DNA of 64,000 nt from Phytobacter ursingii (GCA_901456055.1 CABDWT010000004.1:186001-250000); one strand, 5' to 3'. Positions 34,841 to 48,167 are shown, counted from the first letter of the stretch. The notes: generated from the letters alone by a model not told the origin. Made by a program: numbers and translations.

Positions 34841-37434
34841 GTCGTCTGGCCGCCTGGTTTCTTACCCCCCCGGTTTATGCCCGCTTAAGCGAGCGTTACC
34901 GCTGTTATCGCCGGAATAAGGCATCGGGGTTTAGTGCGGCATGCGGCTGTTTCTGGGTAGCGCTGGCCTGGCTGTTTCTGCCCCTGGAGAATGCTAACTG
35001 GCAGCGAGTGCGTGAGCAGCATCAGGCGCTCTTTCCCCATATTAATCCGGAAAAACCGCGTCCGCTTGACCCGGCACGTTACCTGTTGCAGGTCCTCTGG
35101 CTGCTGGCAACGCTACCACAGCACAGGACAACGCAGGCGTCGAAACCTGAACGCGCGCATAAGATCCGCGAACGTTACCATAACTGGCTGGATGCTCTGC
35201 CCACCCGCGTTTCCGACCAGACCAGCCACCTGGATAACCATAAAGAGCTGGGCCATCTCAGCCGGGGAGCGCGCCGTTTTATTCTGGGGATCATCATCAC
35301 CTTCTCGTTGATTCTGGCCCTCGTCTGTATTACCCAGCCGTTTAACCCGCTATCGCAGTTAATCTTCCTGCTGCTGCTGTGGGGCGTGGCCCTGCTGGTG
35401 CGCCGCATTCCGGGGCGTTTCTCGGCGTTGATGTTGATCGTGCTTTCGCTGACCGTCTCCTGTCGCTACATCTGGTGGCGCTATACCTCGACCCTGAACT
35501 GGGATGACCCGGTCAGCCTGGTGTGCGGCATCGTGTTGCTGTTCGCGGAAACCTATGCGTGGATTGTGCTGATTCTCGGCTACTTCCAGGTGGTCTGGCC
35601 GCTTAATCGCCAGCCAGTACCGCTGCCTAAAGACATGGCCCTGTGGCCGTCGGTCGATATCTTCGTGCCCACGTATAACGAAGATTTGAATGTGGTGAAA
35701 AATACCATCTATGCGGCGTTGGGTATCGACTGGCCGAAAGACAAACTCAACATCTGGATCCTTGATGACGGCGGGCGAGAAGAGTTTCGTCAGTTTGCCC
35801 AGACCGTGGGGGTGGAATACATTGCCCGTACCACCCATGAGCACGCGAAAGCCGGGAACATCAATAACGCGCTGAAATATGCCAAAGGCGAGTTTGTCTC
35901 GATTTTTGACTGCGACCATGTGCCGACGCGCTCTTTCCTGCAAATGACCATGGGCTGGTTTATCAAAGAGAAAGAGTTGGCAATGATGCAGACGCCGCAC
36001 CATTTCTTCTCGCCGGACCCGTTCGAGCGCAACCTGGGCCGTTTTCGTAAAACGCCAAACGAAGGCACCTTGTTCTACGGGCTGGTACAGGACGGCAACG
36101 ATATGTGGGATGCCACCTTCTTCTGCGGTTCATGTGCGGTCATTCGTCGTGGCCCGCTGGATGAGATTGGCGGTATCGCGGTGGAAACGGTCACCGAGGA
36201 CGCCCATACCTCGCTGCGCCTGCATCGCAGAGGACATACCTCGGCCTATATGCGTATTCCCCAGGCTGCCGGTCTGGCAACGGAGAGTTTGTCGGCGCAC
36301 ATCGGTCAGCGTATCCGCTGGGCGCGTGGGATGATTCAGATTTTCCGTCTCGATAACCCCCTGTTCGGCAAAGGGCTGAAACTGGCGCAGCGCCTGTGCT
36401 ACGTCAACGCCATGCTGCACTTTCTCTCGGGTATTCCGCGTCTGGTGTTCCTTACCGCGCCGCTGGCGTTTCTGCTGCTGCATGCCTACATCATCTATGC
36501 GCCTGCCATCATGATTGCGCTGTTTGTTCTGCCGCACATGATTCACGCCAGCCTGACCAACTCCAAAATTCAGGGCAAATATCGCCATTCGTTCTGGAGC
36601 GAAATCTACGAAACCGTGCTGGCGTGGTACATCGCACCGCCGACCCTGGTCGCATTATTTAACCCGCATAAAGGGAAGTTCAACGTCACGGCAAAAGGGG
36701 GACTGGTCGAAGAAGAGTATGTCGACTGGGTTATCTCAAGGCCCTATATCTTCCTTGTTTTGCTGAACATTATCGGCGTGCTGGTGGGTATCTGGCGTTA
36801 TTTCTATGGCCCGCAAAATGAGATTTTGACGGTGTTCGTCAGTATCGCATGGGTGTTCTACAACCTGATTATCCTCGGCGGCGCGGTGGCGGTATCGGTG
36901 GAAAGCAAGCAGGTTCGTCGCGCGCACCGTGTGGAGATCTCCATGCCTGCGGCTATCGCCCGCGAAGACGGTCATCTGTTCTCCTGTACCGTGCATGATT
37001 TCTCTGATGGGGGGCTGGGGATCAAAATCAACGGCCAGTCACAGGTACTGGAAGGGCAAAAAGTCAGCCTGTTATTAAAACGCGGCCAACAAGAGTATGT
37101 CTTCCCGACCATGGTCGTGCGCGTTTCCGGTCGCGAGGTGGGGCTGCAACTTATGCCGTTGTCCACGAAACAGCATATCGATTTTGTGCAGTGTACGTTT
37201 GCCCGTGCGGATACATGGGCGTTGTGGCAGGACAGCTTCCCGGAAGATAAGCCACTGGAAAGCTTAATGGATATTTTAAAACTGGGCTTCCGTGGTTATC
37301 GCCATCTCGCGGAATTTGCTCCACCGTCTGTGAAAATGATTTTCCGGTCGCTAACCGTAGTGGTTGCCTGGATTGTGTCGTTTATACCGCGTCGCCCGGA
37401 ACGGGAAGCGGTAATACAGCACCCCGTGACGTGA
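34837..37434 (+). CDS. bcsA: Cellulose synthase catalytic subunit BcsA (type II operon)
   Basis: This 865-residue synthase has the N-terminal extension (residues 1-145) typical of E. coli-type BcsA. Catalytic motifs are DDG 310-312, DCD 358-360, TED 453-455 and QRIRW 491-495. The PilZ domain keeps RRAHR (694-698) and DFSDGG (721-726) for c-di-GMP binding. It overlaps bcsQ by 4 bases and is followed after 25 bases by bcsB. The core is alignable with the first BcsA throughout, but the many differences point to old divergence. Confidence 0.97.
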   Translation: MSRLAAWFLTPPVYARLSERYRCYRRNKASGFSAACGCFWVALAWLFLPLENANWQRVREQHQALFPHINPEKPRPLDPARYLLQVLWLLATLPQHRTTQASKPERAHKIRERYHNWLDALPTRVSDQTSHLDNHKELGHLSRGARRFILGIIITFSLILALVCITQPFNPLSQLIFLLLLWGVALLVRRIPGRFSALMLIVLSLTVSCRYIWWRYTSTLNWDDPVSLVCGIVLLFAETYAWIVLILGYFQVVWPLNRQPVPLPKDMALWPSVDIFVPTYNEDLNVVKNTIYAALGIDWPKDKLNIWILDDGGREEFRQFAQTVGVEYIARTTHEHAKAGNINNALKYAKGEFVSIFDCDHVPTRSFLQMTMGWFIKEKELAMMQTPHHFFSPDPFERNLGRFRKTPNEGTLFYGLVQDGNDMWDATFFCGSCAVIRRGPLDEIGGIAVETVTEDAHTSLRLHRRGHTSAYMRIPQAAGLATESLSAHIGQRIRWARGMIQIFRLDNPLFGKGLKLAQRLCYVNAMLHFLSGIPRLVFLTAPLAFLLLHAYIIYAPAIMIALFVLPHMIHASLTNSKIQGKYRHSFWSEIYETVLAWYIAPPTLVALFNPHKGKFNVTAKGGLVEEEYVDWVISRPYIFLVLLNIIGVLVGIWRYFYGPQNEILTVFVSIAWVFYNLIILGGAVAVSVESKQVRRAHRVEISMPAAIAREDGHLFSCTVHDFSDGGLGIKINGQSQVLEGQKVSLLLKRGQQEYVFPTMVVRVSGREVGLQLMPLSTKQHIDFVQCTFARADTWALWQDSFPEDKPLESLMDILKLGFRGYRHLAEFAPPSVKMIFRSLTVVVAWIVSFIPRRPEREAVIQHPVT

Positions 37435-37459
37435 TTGGCTCAACAATGATGAAAACGCG

Positions 37460-39871
37460 ATGAAAAGAAAACTTTCCTGGATTTGTGCAGTGGCTGTGGG
37501 GATGAGCGCTATACCCTCCCTGATGACGTATGCGGCACCCGGTGATCCGGCGACGCAAGCGGCCCCCACCGTGCCTGCCGTCGCGCCTGCGACTCAGCCG
37601 GTCGCGACGCCTGCGCCGACACAATCGGAAACGCTGGTACCCACCACCCCAACAGAGGGGCAAACCCAGCCGGCACCGCCGACCGGAAGCCGGGCCACGG
37701 GACAGGTGACGCCTGGCGTGGCGCTTTCCAGTGCGCCGTCGCGTGAGGTTAAACTGACGTTTGCTGAGATTGCGCCACCGCCAGGCAGTATGGTGCTGCG
37801 CGGCGTCAACCCGAACAATGGCATTGAGTTCGGCATGCGCAGTGATGAAGTGGTATCGAAAGCGTTGTTGAATCTCGAATATACCCCGTCACCGTCGTTG
37901 CTGCCGGTACAGTCGCAGCTGAAGGTTTATCTGAATGATGAACTGATGGGCGTGCTGCCGGTCACCAAAGAACAACTGGGTAAAAAGACCTTTGCTCAGG
38001 TGCCTATCGACCCGCTTTACATTACCGACTTCAACCGCGTGCGGCTGGAGTTTGTCGGCCACTATCGCGATGTCTGTGAAAACCCGGCCAGCACTACGCT
38101 GTGGATGGATATTGGTCGCAGTAGTTCGCTGGATCTTTCTTACCAGACGCTGGCCGTACAAAACGACCTGTCCCACTTCCCGATCCCGTTCTTTGACCCA
38201 CGAGACAGCCGTCCGTTAACGCTGCCGATGGTCTTCGCCGGTGCGCCGGATCTGATTGAACAGCAGGCGGCGGCGATTATCGCTTCCTGGTTTGGTTCAC
38301 GTACCGGCTGGCGGGGGCAGAACTTCCCGGTCATGTACAACGGTCTGCCGGATCGTAACGCGATTATTTTCGCGACCAATGATAAGCGCCCGGATTTCCT
38401 GCGTGATGCGCCGCCTGTGAACGCCCCGACCATCACTATGATGAGTCACCCGAACAACCCTTATGTAAAACTGCTGGTGGTATTCGGGCGCGATGACAAA
38501 GACCTGTTACAGGCGGCAAAAGGTATGGCCCAGGGGAACGTGCTGTTCCGTGGCAGCAGTGTCACCGTTGATGAGGTGAAACCACTGTTGGCGCGCAAAC
38601 CCTATGATGCGCCGAACTGGGTGCGCACCGACCGAGCGGTCACCTTTGGTGAACTGAAAACCTATGAAGAGCAGTTGCAGTCCACGGGGCTGCAACCGGC
38701 GTCGATCAATGTCGCGTTGAACCTGCCGCCGGACCTTTATCTGTTGCGCAGTAACGGTATCGATATGCACCTGAACTATCGCTATACCGCGCCGCCAACC
38801 AAAGACAGTTCGCGCATGGATATCAGCCTGAACAATCAGTTCCTGCAATATTTCAATCTGGTCAGCAATCAGGATACCAACCGACTGCTGCTGCGCCTGC
38901 CGGTATTACAGGGGCTGCTGGATGGCAAAACTGATGTTTCTATTCCGGCGCTGAAACTGGGGGCGGTGAACCAACTGCGTTTTGACTTCCAGTACATGAA
39001 TCCGATGCCGGGTGGCACTATCGAAAACTGCGTCACCTTCCAGCCGGTGCAGAACCGTGTGGTGATTGGCGACGATTCCACCATCGACTTCTCGAAGTAC
39101 TACCATTTCCTGGCGATGCCGGACCTGCGCGCCTTTGCGAATGCAGGCTTCCCGTTCACCCGGATGGCTGACTTGTCTGAAACCCTTGTTGTGGTGCCAC
39201 CAACGCCGACAGAAGGGCAACTGACTACGCTGCTGGACTCACTGGCGACCGTTGGCGCGCAAACGGGCTTCCCGGCTATCAACATGACATTGACCAATGA
39301 CGGTACGCAGATTCAGGGTAAAGACGCCGATATCATGATCATTGGCGCGCTGCCGGAAAAACTGAAAGATGATAAACGTATCGATCTGCTGGTTCACGCA
39401 GCGCAAAGCTGGGTGAAAACGCCGCTGCGCCAGACACCGTTCCCTGGCGTTATGCCAGATGATGTCGATCGTCAGGCTGATGCGCAGACCTCGGTATCGT
39501 CCAGCGGCCCGATGGCAGCCATTATCGGCTTCCAGTCGCCGTATAACGATCAGCGCAGCGTGGTTGCGCTGCTGGCGGATAGCCCACGCGGCTATGAGTT
39601 GTTAAACGGCGCGATGAATGACAGCGGTAAACGTGCCTCGATTTTCGGCTCCGTGTCGGTGATTCGTGAATCGGGCGTGAACGGTCTGCGTGTTGGCGAC
39701 ATTTACTACGTAGGGCATTTGCCGTGGTTTGAACGGGTCTGGTACGCGCTGGCGAATCACCCTGTACTGCTGGCGATTCTGGCCGCGGTGAGCGTGGTAT
39801 TGCTGGCGTGGGTGCTGTGGCGTCTGCTGCGTATTATCAGCCGTCGTCGTCTCGACCCGGATCACGAGTAA
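37460..39871 (+). CDS. bcsB: Cellulose synthase periplasmic subunit BcsB (type II operon)
   Basis: This 803-residue BcsA partner has a signal peptide at residues 1-25 (KRKLSWICAVAVGMSAIPSLMTYA), then a Pro/Thr/Ala-rich linker (residues ~26-90) absent from the first BcsB. The paired carbohydrate-binding and flavodoxin-like domains follow. A C-terminal membrane anchor (PVLLAILAAVSVVLLAWVLWRLL) ends in RRRLDPDHE. It is followed at once by bcsZ. Confidence 0.96.
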   Translation: MKRKLSWICAVAVGMSAIPSLMTYAAPGDPATQAAPTVPAVAPATQPVATPAPTQSETLVPTTPTEGQTQPAPPTGSRATGQVTPGVALSSAPSREVKLTFAEIAPPPGSMVLRGVNPNNGIEFGMRSDEVVSKALLNLEYTPSPSLLPVQSQLKVYLNDELMGVLPVTKEQLGKKTFAQVPIDPLYITDFNRVRLEFVGHYRDVCENPASTTLWMDIGRSSSLDLSYQTLAVQNDLSHFPIPFFDPRDSRPLTLPMVFAGAPDLIEQQAAAIIASWFGSRTGWRGQNFPVMYNGLPDRNAIIFATNDKRPDFLRDAPPVNAPTITMMSHPNNPYVKLLVVFGRDDKDLLQAAKGMAQGNVLFRGSSVTVDEVKPLLARKPYDAPNWVRTDRAVTFGELKTYEEQLQSTGLQPASINVALNLPPDLYLLRSNGIDMHLNYRYTAPPTKDSSRMDISLNNQFLQYFNLVSNQDTNRLLLRLPVLQGLLDGKTDVSIPALKLGAVNQLRFDFQYMNPMPGGTIENCVTFQPVQNRVVIGDDSTIDFSKYYHFLAMPDLRAFANAGFPFTRMADLSETLVVVPPTPTEGQLTTLLDSLATVGAQTGFPAINMTLTNDGTQIQGKDADIMIIGALPEKLKDDKRIDLLVHAAQSWVKTPLRQTPFPGVMPDDVDRQADAQTSVSSSGPMAAIIGFQSPYNDQRSVVALLADSPRGYELLNGAMNDSGKRASIFGSVSVIRESGVNGLRVGDIYYVGHLPWFERVWYALANHPVLLAILAAVSVVLLAWVLWRLLRIISRRRLDPDHE

Positions 39872-39877
39872 GCGGTG

Positions 39878-40984
39878 ATGAAAGCGCTACGCTGGATGAT
39901 CATGGCGGCGCTTATGCTGGCGACGGCGCAGGTGAGCGCCGCCTGTAGCTGGCCTGCATGGGAGCGCTTTAAACAGAGCTATATTAGCGATGGCGGGCGG
40001 GTCATCGACCCGAGTGATGCCCGCCAGATAACCACCTCGGAGGGGCAAAGTTATGCCCTGTTCTTTGCCCTTGCGGCGAACGATCGCGATGCGTTTAAAA
40101 CGCTCTTGAACTGGACGCAAAATAACCTCGCGCAAGGGGATTTAGGCGCGCAACTTCCCGCATGGTTGTGGGGGCGGAAAAACGAAACTGAATGGACGGT
40201 ACTGGATACCAACTCCGCGTCGGATGGGGATGTCTGGATCGCCTGGTCTCTGCTGGAAGCCGGGCGGCTGTGGAACATGCCTGATTATACCGGGCTTGGA
40301 AAAGCGTTGCTCTCACGCATTGCCAAAGAGGAGGTTATCACCGTGCCCGGCCTTGGCGCCATGCTACTTCCCGGCAAGGTAGGTTTTGCGGATAACGATG
40401 TCTGGCGCTTCAATCCCGGTTATCTGCCGCCTCAACTGGCCCAGTACTTTACCCGTTATGGCGCGCCCTGGACGACGCTGCGGGAGACCAACCTGCGTTT
40501 AATTATGGAAACCGCGCCGAAAGGGTTCTCGCCTGACTGGGTGCGTTATCAGAAAAATAAGGGCTGGCAGCTCCAATCCGATAAGTCGCTGACTGGCAGT
40601 TACGATGCGATTCGTGTTTATGCATGGGCAGGCATGATGCATGACGGCGACCCGCAAAAGGCGCGTTTGCTGGCGCGTCTCAAGCCAATGGAAACCATGA
40701 CGGCGAAACAGGGCGTACCACCAGAAAAAGTCAACGTGGCGACCGGCAAGGCGCAGGGCTATGGCCCTGTGGGTTTCTCGGCGGTATTGCTGCCGTTTTT
40801 ACAGGATCGTGATGCTCAGGCGGCGCAGCGTCAGCGGGTGGCGGATCACTTCCCCGGCAAAGACGCCTATTACAGTTATGTTCTGACCCTTTTCGGACAA
40901 GGTTGGGACGAGCACCGTTTTCGCTTCACCCCTCGCGGTGAGTTACAACCTGACTGGGGTCAGCCATGCGCAAGTTCACATTAA
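39878..40984 (+). CDS. bcsZ: Periplasmic endo-1,4-beta-glucanase BcsZ, GH8 (type II operon)
   Basis: This 368-residue enzyme has exactly the E. coli BcsZ length. A signal peptide runs to about residue 21 (VSAACSW). The general acid Glu lies in [14 protein letters not shown] and the Asp in [21 protein letters not shown] one codon before the ATG is also in frame; ATG was chosen. The 3' end overlaps the bcsC start by 19 bases. Confidence 0.96.
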   Translation: MKALRWMIMAALMLATAQVSAACSWPAWERFKQSYISDGGRVIDPSDARQITTSEGQSYALFFALAANDRDAFKTLLNWTQNNLAQGDLGAQLPAWLWGRKNETEWTVLDTNSASDGDVWIAWSLLEAGRLWNMPDYTGLGKALLSRIAKEEVITVPGLGAMLLPGKVGFADNDVWRFNPGYLPPQLAQYFTRYGAPWTTLRETNLRLIMETAPKGFSPDWVRYQKNKGWQLQSDKSLTGSYDAIRVYAWAGMMHDGDPQKARLLARLKPMETMTAKQGVPPEKVNVATGKAQGYGPVGFSAVLLPFLQDRDAQAAQRQRVADHFPGKDAYYSYVLTLFGQGWDEHRFRFTPRGELQPDWGQPCASSH

Positions 40985-43900
40985 GTTTATTGTCTTTCAC
41001 GCTCGGCATCTCAGTGATGCCTTTCGCGCAGGCGGCGCCGACCGCGCAACAACAACTGCTTGAACAGGTACGCCTGGGTGAAACCACCAAACGTGAAGAT
41101 TTGGTACGCCAGTCGTTATATCGCCTTGAATTAATGGCCCCTGACGATCCGGACGTGATTGCCGCGCGCCTGCGCTATCTGCTGCGCCAGGGCGATAATG
41201 CCGGGGCGCAGAAACAGATGGATCGGCTGAACGCGCTTGCCCCGAACGCCAGCGCGACCAAAGCGTCGCGCATCACAATGGCGCTGTCGACGCCCCAGGG
41301 ACGGCAGGCGTTACAGGAAGCGCGCTTGCAGGCTGCCACGGGTCATCCGCAGGAGGCCGTTGCCGCCTATGAGAAGATGTTTAACGGCAGTGTCCCTGAA
41401 GGCGATCTGGCGGCGGAATACTGGATTCAGGTCGCAAAAGTGCCGGCGCGACATAACGAAGCCATCACGCAACTGAAAGCCCTTAATGCCAGTAATCCGG
41501 GAAATGCAGATTTGCAAAGCACGCTGGCACGGCTATTGATTGCCGATGGCCGTACCGAAGAAGGTTTTGCCGTTCTTGAGCAAATGGCGAAGAACAACAC
41601 CGGGCGTGATACCGCAGCTACCCTCTGGTATCAGCAAATTCAGGACATGACCGTCAGCGAAAAAAGCGTGGCGGCACTCAAGCGTTTCCTGAGCGTGTTC
41701 AGTGAAGGCGATACGGTGGTAACGGCGCGCCAGCAGCTTGATGCACAACAGAAACAGTTGGCGGATCCGGCATTTCGGGCGCGTGCCAGCGGACTGGCGG
41801 CCGTAGAAGCCGGAAAAGGCGGCACGGCGATTGGCGCGTTGCAGGATGCGGTCAGCAAAAATCACCAGGACAGCGAAGCCGTCGGGGCGCTGGGACAGGC
41901 TTATTCCCAGAAGGGCGATCGCGCACGGGCGGTGGCGCAGTTTGAACGGGCTATCGCGCTCGATCCTGACAGCGATAATCGTGGCAAATGGGACAGCCTG
42001 CTTAAGGTGAACCGCTACTGGCTGCTTATCCAACAAGGCGATGCACAACTGGCGGCGAAAAATCCGCCCCAGGCGGAACGCCTCTACCAGCAGGCGCGTG
42101 CGATTGATAATACCGACAGCTACGCGGTGCTGGGGCTGGGCGATGCGGCCATGGCCCGCAAGGATACCGCCGCTGCCGAGCGTTACTATACGCAGGCGCT
42201 GCGTATGGACAGCGGCAACAGTAACGCGGTGCGTGGCCTGGCGAATATTTACCGTGCGCAGTCGCCGGAAAAAGCCGATGCCTTCATTCAGTCGCTTAGC
42301 GCCAGCCAGCGTCGCAGCATTAACGATATTGAACGCAGCCTGACCAACGACCGACTCGCGCAAGAGGCAGAACGGCTGGAGAACCAGGGCAACTGGGCAC
42401 AGGCCGCCGTATTGCAAAAACGCCGTCTGGCGCTGGACCCGGGTAGTGTGTGGGTGACTTACCGTCTGGCCAGCGATTTGCGCTCTGCCGGCCAACAAAT
42501 TGAGGCCGACGCGCAGATGCGCGAACTGGCGCGCAGTAAGCCCGCAGACCCGGAACAGGTGTACGCTTACGCGCTCTATCTTTCCGGCAATAATCAGGAG
42601 AGCGCGGCGCTGGCGCACCTCAACACGCTGGCGCGTGAAAAGTGGAACAGCAATATTCAGGAACTCGCCGACAGGCTGGAAGCCAATCAAGTGCTGGCAC
42701 GGGCTAACCAATTGCGCGATACGGGCCATGAACCAGAGGCGATGGCTTTTCTTCAACAGCAGCCTGCTTCGACGCGTATTGATTTGACGCTTGCCGACTG
42801 GGCGCAACAGCGGGGCGATAATCCTGCGGCGATATCGACTTATCAGCGCGTGTTAAATCGTGAGCCGAACAATGAAGAGGCGGTACTGGGTCTGGCAGAA
42901 ATTTACGCCGCCGAAGGCAACCGCATGGCCTCCCGCGAACTGCTGGCGAAATTACCGGCTGCCACCCCGACAGCGCCACGGACGCTCAATACCCAACGCC
43001 GGATGGCGATGGTGCAGGCGGCGGTGGGCGATAATGACGCCGCCCGCGAGACATTCAGCGAAATTGTGCCGCAGGCGAAGGGGCTGCCGCCTTCCATGGA
43101 AAGCGCGCTGGTGCTGCGTGATGCGGCGCGTTTCCAGGCGCAGCAAGGGCAACCGCAGGCCGCGCTGGAAACCTATAAAGACGCGATGGTGGCATCGGGG
43201 GTAGCGGCAACCCGTCCTGCCAGTAATGACGAATTCACTTATAAAACCCGGAACAATGAGAACGATGACTGGCTGAAACGCGGCGTGCGCAGTGATGCCG
43301 CCGATCTGTATCGCCAGCAGGATGTGAATGTCACGCTGGAGCATAACTACTGGGGTTCGAGCGGTACGGGCGGCTACTCTGATTTGAAAGCCCACACCAC
43401 AATGCTTGAGGCCGATGCGCCACTGGCTGACGGCAGGATGTTCTTTCGTACCGATATGGTGAATATGGATGCCGGAAAATTCTCGCTTAAAGATGACGGA
43501 ACCTATTCGCCGCACTGGGGAACCTGTAATGAGGTGGCCTGTGAGGGAGGGGATCGCAGCCAGACGGCTAATGGCGTAAGCGTTGCGGTCGGCTGGCGTA
43601 ACAAGACCTGGGATATGGATATTGGCACTACGCCAATTGGCTTTAATGTGGTGGATGTTGTCGGCGGTCTGAGCTACAGCAATGATATCGGTGTGATTGG
43701 CTACACGCTGAATGTCCATCGTCGTCCCATCTCCAGTTCATTACTGGCGTTTGGCGGACAGAAGGATAACGGCAATGGCGATCATCCCGGCACCACCTGG
43801 GGCGGCGTGCGTGCGAACGGCGCCGCCGCCAGCATGAGCTATGACCGTGGCGAGGCGCATGGCGTCTGGGCTTCGTTGGGCGCCGATCAGTTGACCGGGA

Positions 43901-44457
43901 AAAATGTGGCTGATAACTGGCGAGTGCGCTGGATGGCGGGGTATTACTACAAGCTTATCAACGATAATAACCGCCGCGTGACCATTGGTCTGAATAATAT
44001 GATTTGGCACTACGACAAAGACCTGAGCCACTACACCCTGGGACAAGGGGGCTATTATAGCCCGCAAGAATATTTGTCATTTTCTGTGCCCGTGACCTGG
44101 CGTCAACGCACGGAAAACTGGTCCTGGGAGCTGGGTGGATCTGCCTCGTGGTCACATTCACGTAAGAAAACGGAGCGAAGCTATCCGTTACTGAATTTGA
44201 TCCCGGCGGGTTATCGTACCGACGCCAGCACCGCACTGGAGGAGGGAAGTTCATCCAGCGGCGTGGGTTATACAGCACAGGCATTGATTGAACGGCGGAT
44301 TAACCAGAACTGGTCCGTTGGCCTGGGGGTGAATATTCAGCAGGCGAAAGATTACACGCCAAGCCAGGGCATGCTCTTTGTCCGTTATTCTGCCGCTGGA
44401 TGGCAGGGCGATATGGATATGCCGCCGCAAATGCTGACACCTTACGCTGACTGGTAG
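40966..44457 (+). CDS. bcsC: Cellulose export outer-membrane protein BcsC (type II operon)
   Basis: This 1163-residue export protein has a signal peptide (to FAQAA), a TPR superhelix to about residue 740 and a C-terminal beta-barrel from about residue 790 ([22 protein letters not shown] ...). The outer-membrane-type segment [14 protein letters not shown] lies close to the end. It exports the type II, phosphoethanolamine-modified cellulose. It is the last bcs gene; pdeK follows after about 220 bases. Confidence 0.96.
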   Translation: MRKFTLSLLSFTLGISVMPFAQAAPTAQQQLLEQVRLGETTKREDLVRQSLYRLELMAPDDPDVIAARLRYLLRQGDNAGAQKQMDRLNALAPNASATKASRITMALSTPQGRQALQEARLQAATGHPQEAVAAYEKMFNGSVPEGDLAAEYWIQVAKVPARHNEAITQLKALNASNPGNADLQSTLARLLIADGRTEEGFAVLEQMAKNNTGRDTAATLWYQQIQDMTVSEKSVAALKRFLSVFSEGDTVVTARQQLDAQQKQLADPAFRARASGLAAVEAGKGGTAIGALQDAVSKNHQDSEAVGALGQAYSQKGDRARAVAQFERAIALDPDSDNRGKWDSLLKVNRYWLLIQQGDAQLAAKNPPQAERLYQQARAIDNTDSYAVLGLGDAAMARKDTAAAERYYTQALRMDSGNSNAVRGLANIYRAQSPEKADAFIQSLSASQRRSINDIERSLTNDRLAQEAERLENQGNWAQAAVLQKRRLALDPGSVWVTYRLASDLRSAGQQIEADAQMRELARSKPADPEQVYAYALYLSGNNQESAALAHLNTLAREKWNSNIQELADRLEANQVLARANQLRDTGHEPEAMAFLQQQPASTRIDLTLADWAQQRGDNPAAISTYQRVLNREPNNEEAVLGLAEIYAAEGNRMASRELLAKLPAATPTAPRTLNTQRRMAMVQAAVGDNDAARETFSEIVPQAKGLPPSMESALVLRDAARFQAQQGQPQAALETYKDAMVASGVAATRPASNDEFTYKTRNNENDDWLKRGVRSDAADLYRQQDVNVTLEHNYWGSSGTGGYSDLKAHTTMLEADAPLADGRMFFRTDMVNMDAGKFSLKDDGTYSPHWGTCNEVACEGGDRSQTANGVSVAVGWRNKTWDMDIGTTPIGFNVVDVVGGLSYSNDIGVIGYTLNVHRRPISSSLLAFGGQKDNGNGDHPGTTWGGVRANGAAASMSYDRGEAHGVWASLGADQLTGKNVADNWRVRWMAGYYYKLINDNNRRVTIGLNNMIWHYDKDLSHYTLGQGGYYSPQEYLSFSVPVTWRQRTENWSWELGGSASWSHSRKKTERSYPLLNLIPAGYRTDASTALEEGSSSSGVGYTAQALIERRINQNWSVGLGVNIQQAKDYTPSQGMLFVRYSAAGWQGDMDMPPQMLTPYADW

Positions 44458-44675
44458 TAAATAAGGATAATTCCTGGGGGAAGCGTGGCGGGAAGCGAGG
44501 CCCGCCACATGAAAAATGTGCTTATTATTCTTCGTATTGCTGACGCTTTTTCCTTACAGCGTTGTCGCTGAGTCAATCATGCCTGCCCTTTATCTCAAAC
44601 TGTCACGATAGGGTATACTCTGGCGGCGGAGTGATATTTTATTGCCCTGCGCTTGTGTATCTCTGGAGAGTGATT

Positions 44676-46682
44676 TTGCGTGTCAGCCGTTCTTTAACGA
44701 TTAAACAGATGACTGCGGTTTTTGCCGTGGCGATGGTGTTTATTTTCATTTTTTGCGTCATTTTGCTGTTTCATTTTGTTCAGCAGAATCGCTACAACAC
44801 GGCTACGCAACTGGAAAGTATTGCCCGCTCGGTACGTGAACCGCTGTCCGAAGCGATACTAAAGGCTGATTTTCCTGAGGCAGAATCCGTACTTAAACAA
44901 ATCAAACCTGCCGGGGTAGTTATTCGGGCGGATGTGGTGCTGCCAAACCAGTTTCAGGCATTGCGCCTGCGTTTTATTCCCGAGCGCCCGGTGCCGATGA
45001 TGATTGCGCGGGTCTTTGAACTGCCGATCCAGATTTCATTGCCCATTTATTCCCAGCAGCGCCCGGCCAATCCACAGCCGATTGCCTATCTGGTACTCGA
45101 AGCGGATTCCTATCGGGTCTATAAATTCGTGATGAGTACGCTTTCGACATTAGTGACTGCTTACTTACTTCTAACGCTGATCATTACGGTGGCAATCACC
45201 TGGTGTATTAATCGCCTGATCGTCCATCCGTTGCGGAAAATTGCCCGCGAGTTGAGCGATGTACCGCAACAGGACCTGAGCGGGCACCAGCTGGCGTTGC
45301 CCCGCCACCATCAGGATGATGAAATCGGCAACCTGGTACGTAGCTATAACCGTAATCAACAAAACTTGTTGCGACAGCATGATGAGCTGAACACCCAGTC
45401 GACTCTCTTCCCGGTATCGGAGCTGCCAAACAAAGCCTTCCTGATGGCGCTGCTGGAGCAGGTAGTGGCACGGCAGAAGACCACCGCGCTGATGTTTATC
45501 GCATGTGAAACATTGCAGGATACGGCTGGTGTGTTGAAAGAGTCACAGCGCGAGATGCTGCTGCTCACGCTGGTGGAGAAGCTAAAATCTGTCATTTCAC
45601 CGCGGATGGTACTCGCCCAGGTCAGTGCGTATGACTTCGCCATTATCGCGCATGGGGTGAAAGAGCCGTGGCACGCTATTACATTAGGTCAGCAAGTACT
45701 CACTGTTATCAATGAGCGCATACCCATTCATGGTATTCAGTTGCGCCCGAGCGCCAGTATCGGTGTGGCCATGTTCCATGGCGACCAGACGGCGGAACAG
45801 CTTTACCGACGTGCGGTTTCAGCGGCGTTCACATCGCGACGCAAAGGAAAAAATCAGATTCAGTTCTTCGATCCACAGGAGATGGAAGAGGCGCAAAAGC
45901 GGCTGACGGAAGAGAGCAATATCCTGAATGCGCTTGATAACCACAAGTTCGCTATCTGGCTTCAGCCGCAGGTGGACCTCGCCACGAATGAGGTGGTGAG
46001 CGCCGAAACATTACTGCGTATGGAGCAACCGGATGGCAGTTGGGATCTGCCGAAAGGGTTAATCGAACGTATTGAGTCTTGCGGGCTAATGGTCACGGTG
46101 GGTTATTGGGTTCTGGAAGAGTCATGCCGTCTGTTGTCTGCCTGGCAAGAGCGCGGGCTAATGATGCCGCTGTCGGTGAATCTCTCGGCGATGCAACTGA
46201 TGCACCACAATATGGTGTCGGACATGCTGGAGCTGCTCAATCGCTATCGCATTAAACCCAATACCTTGATTCTGGAAGTGACAGAGAGTCGTCGCATTGA
46301 TGATCCGCAGGCGGCGGTGACCATTCTGCGCCCGTTGCGTAATGCGGGCGTACGCATCGCGCTGGACGATTTCGGCATGGGGTATGCCGGGTTACGTCAG
46401 TTGCACCATATGAAGTCGCTGCCGGTTGATGTGCTTAAAATCGACAAAATTTTCGTTGAAGGGCTGCCCGAAGACAGCAGTATGGTGGCGTCGATTATCC
46501 ACATGGCGCGAAGCCTGGATTTAAGCATTATTGCAGAAGGGGTCGAAACCGAAGCGCAGCGCGAATGGCTGCAAAAAGCGGGTGTGGAAATCGTACAGGG
46601 CTTTTTATTCGATCGCGCCATGACGCCGGAAACGTTTGAAGCGCGTTATTTTTCGATCTCAGACAATGCTGAAAATGATTGA
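44676..46682 (+). CDS. pdeK: c-di-GMP phosphodiesterase PdeK (YhjK/HmsP-like)
   Basis: This 668-residue inner-membrane protein has a membrane helix near residue 12-32, a periplasmic sensor-like region, a second helix at about 150-175 leading to a HAMP segment, a degenerate GGDEF domain and a C-terminal EAL domain. The EAL motif is a variant (AETLLR), while [16 protein letters not shown] and EGVET are intact, so c-di-GMP hydrolysis is likely. The cyclase site is lost. TTG at 44676 was chosen because GGAGAG lies 7 bases before it and [11 protein letters not shown] is the family N-terminus; no ATG fits. It adjoins the cellulose operon, as in E. coli. Confidence 0.93.
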   Translation: MRVSRSLTIKQMTAVFAVAMVFIFIFCVILLFHFVQQNRYNTATQLESIARSVREPLSEAILKADFPEAESVLKQIKPAGVVIRADVVLPNQFQALRLRFIPERPVPMMIARVFELPIQISLPIYSQQRPANPQPIAYLVLEADSYRVYKFVMSTLSTLVTAYLLLTLIITVAITWCINRLIVHPLRKIARELSDVPQQDLSGHQLALPRHHQDDEIGNLVRSYNRNQQNLLRQHDELNTQSTLFPVSELPNKAFLMALLEQVVARQKTTALMFIACETLQDTAGVLKESQREMLLLTLVEKLKSVISPRMVLAQVSAYDFAIIAHGVKEPWHAITLGQQVLTVINERIPIHGIQLRPSASIGVAMFHGDQTAEQLYRRAVSAAFTSRRKGKNQIQFFDPQEMEEAQKRLTEESNILNALDNHKFAIWLQPQVDLATNEVVSAETLLRMEQPDGSWDLPKGLIERIESCGLMVTVGYWVLEESCRLLSAWQERGLMMPLSVNLSAMQLMHHNMVSDMLELLNRYRIKPNTLILEVTESRRIDDPQAAVTILRPLRNAGVRIALDDFGMGYAGLRQLHHMKSLPVDVLKIDKIFVEGLPEDSSMVASIIHMARSLDLSIIAEGVETEAQREWLQKAGVEIVQGFLFDRAMTPETFEARYFSISDNAEND

Positions 46683-46781
46683 AATGTTGCTGGCTTGTAC
46701 GAGTCAGCTCTAATTTTTTAACATCATTGTTTCAAATTTGATGTGAGTATATTTCTGTCATGTTTTCCGGGTGTTATTTTT

Positions 46782-48127
<1,346 letters not shown>

Positions 48128-48140
48128 TTTCGCTACTTAG

Positions 48141-48167
48141 ACCCGTAGTCCTTGTCGGGCTGCGGGT
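48141..48167 (+). terminator. Possible dctA terminator hairpin
   Basis: ACCCGTAGTCC (48141-48151) pairs with GGGCTGCGGGT (48157-48167), 11 pairs with two wobbles and a 5-base loop, 14 bases after the dctA stop. No T run follows, so factor-independent termination is uncertain. Confidence 0.45.

Noticed and set aside
41533-42807. A 424-codon minus-strand frame within the type II bcsC.
   Set aside because: It is an antisense shadow of the TPR-coding region.
46741-46770. A TGTGA half-site before dctA as a CRP-binding site.
   Set aside because: The second half (TCACA) is absent at the right spacing, so only half the palindrome is present, although CRP control of dctA is known in E. coli.
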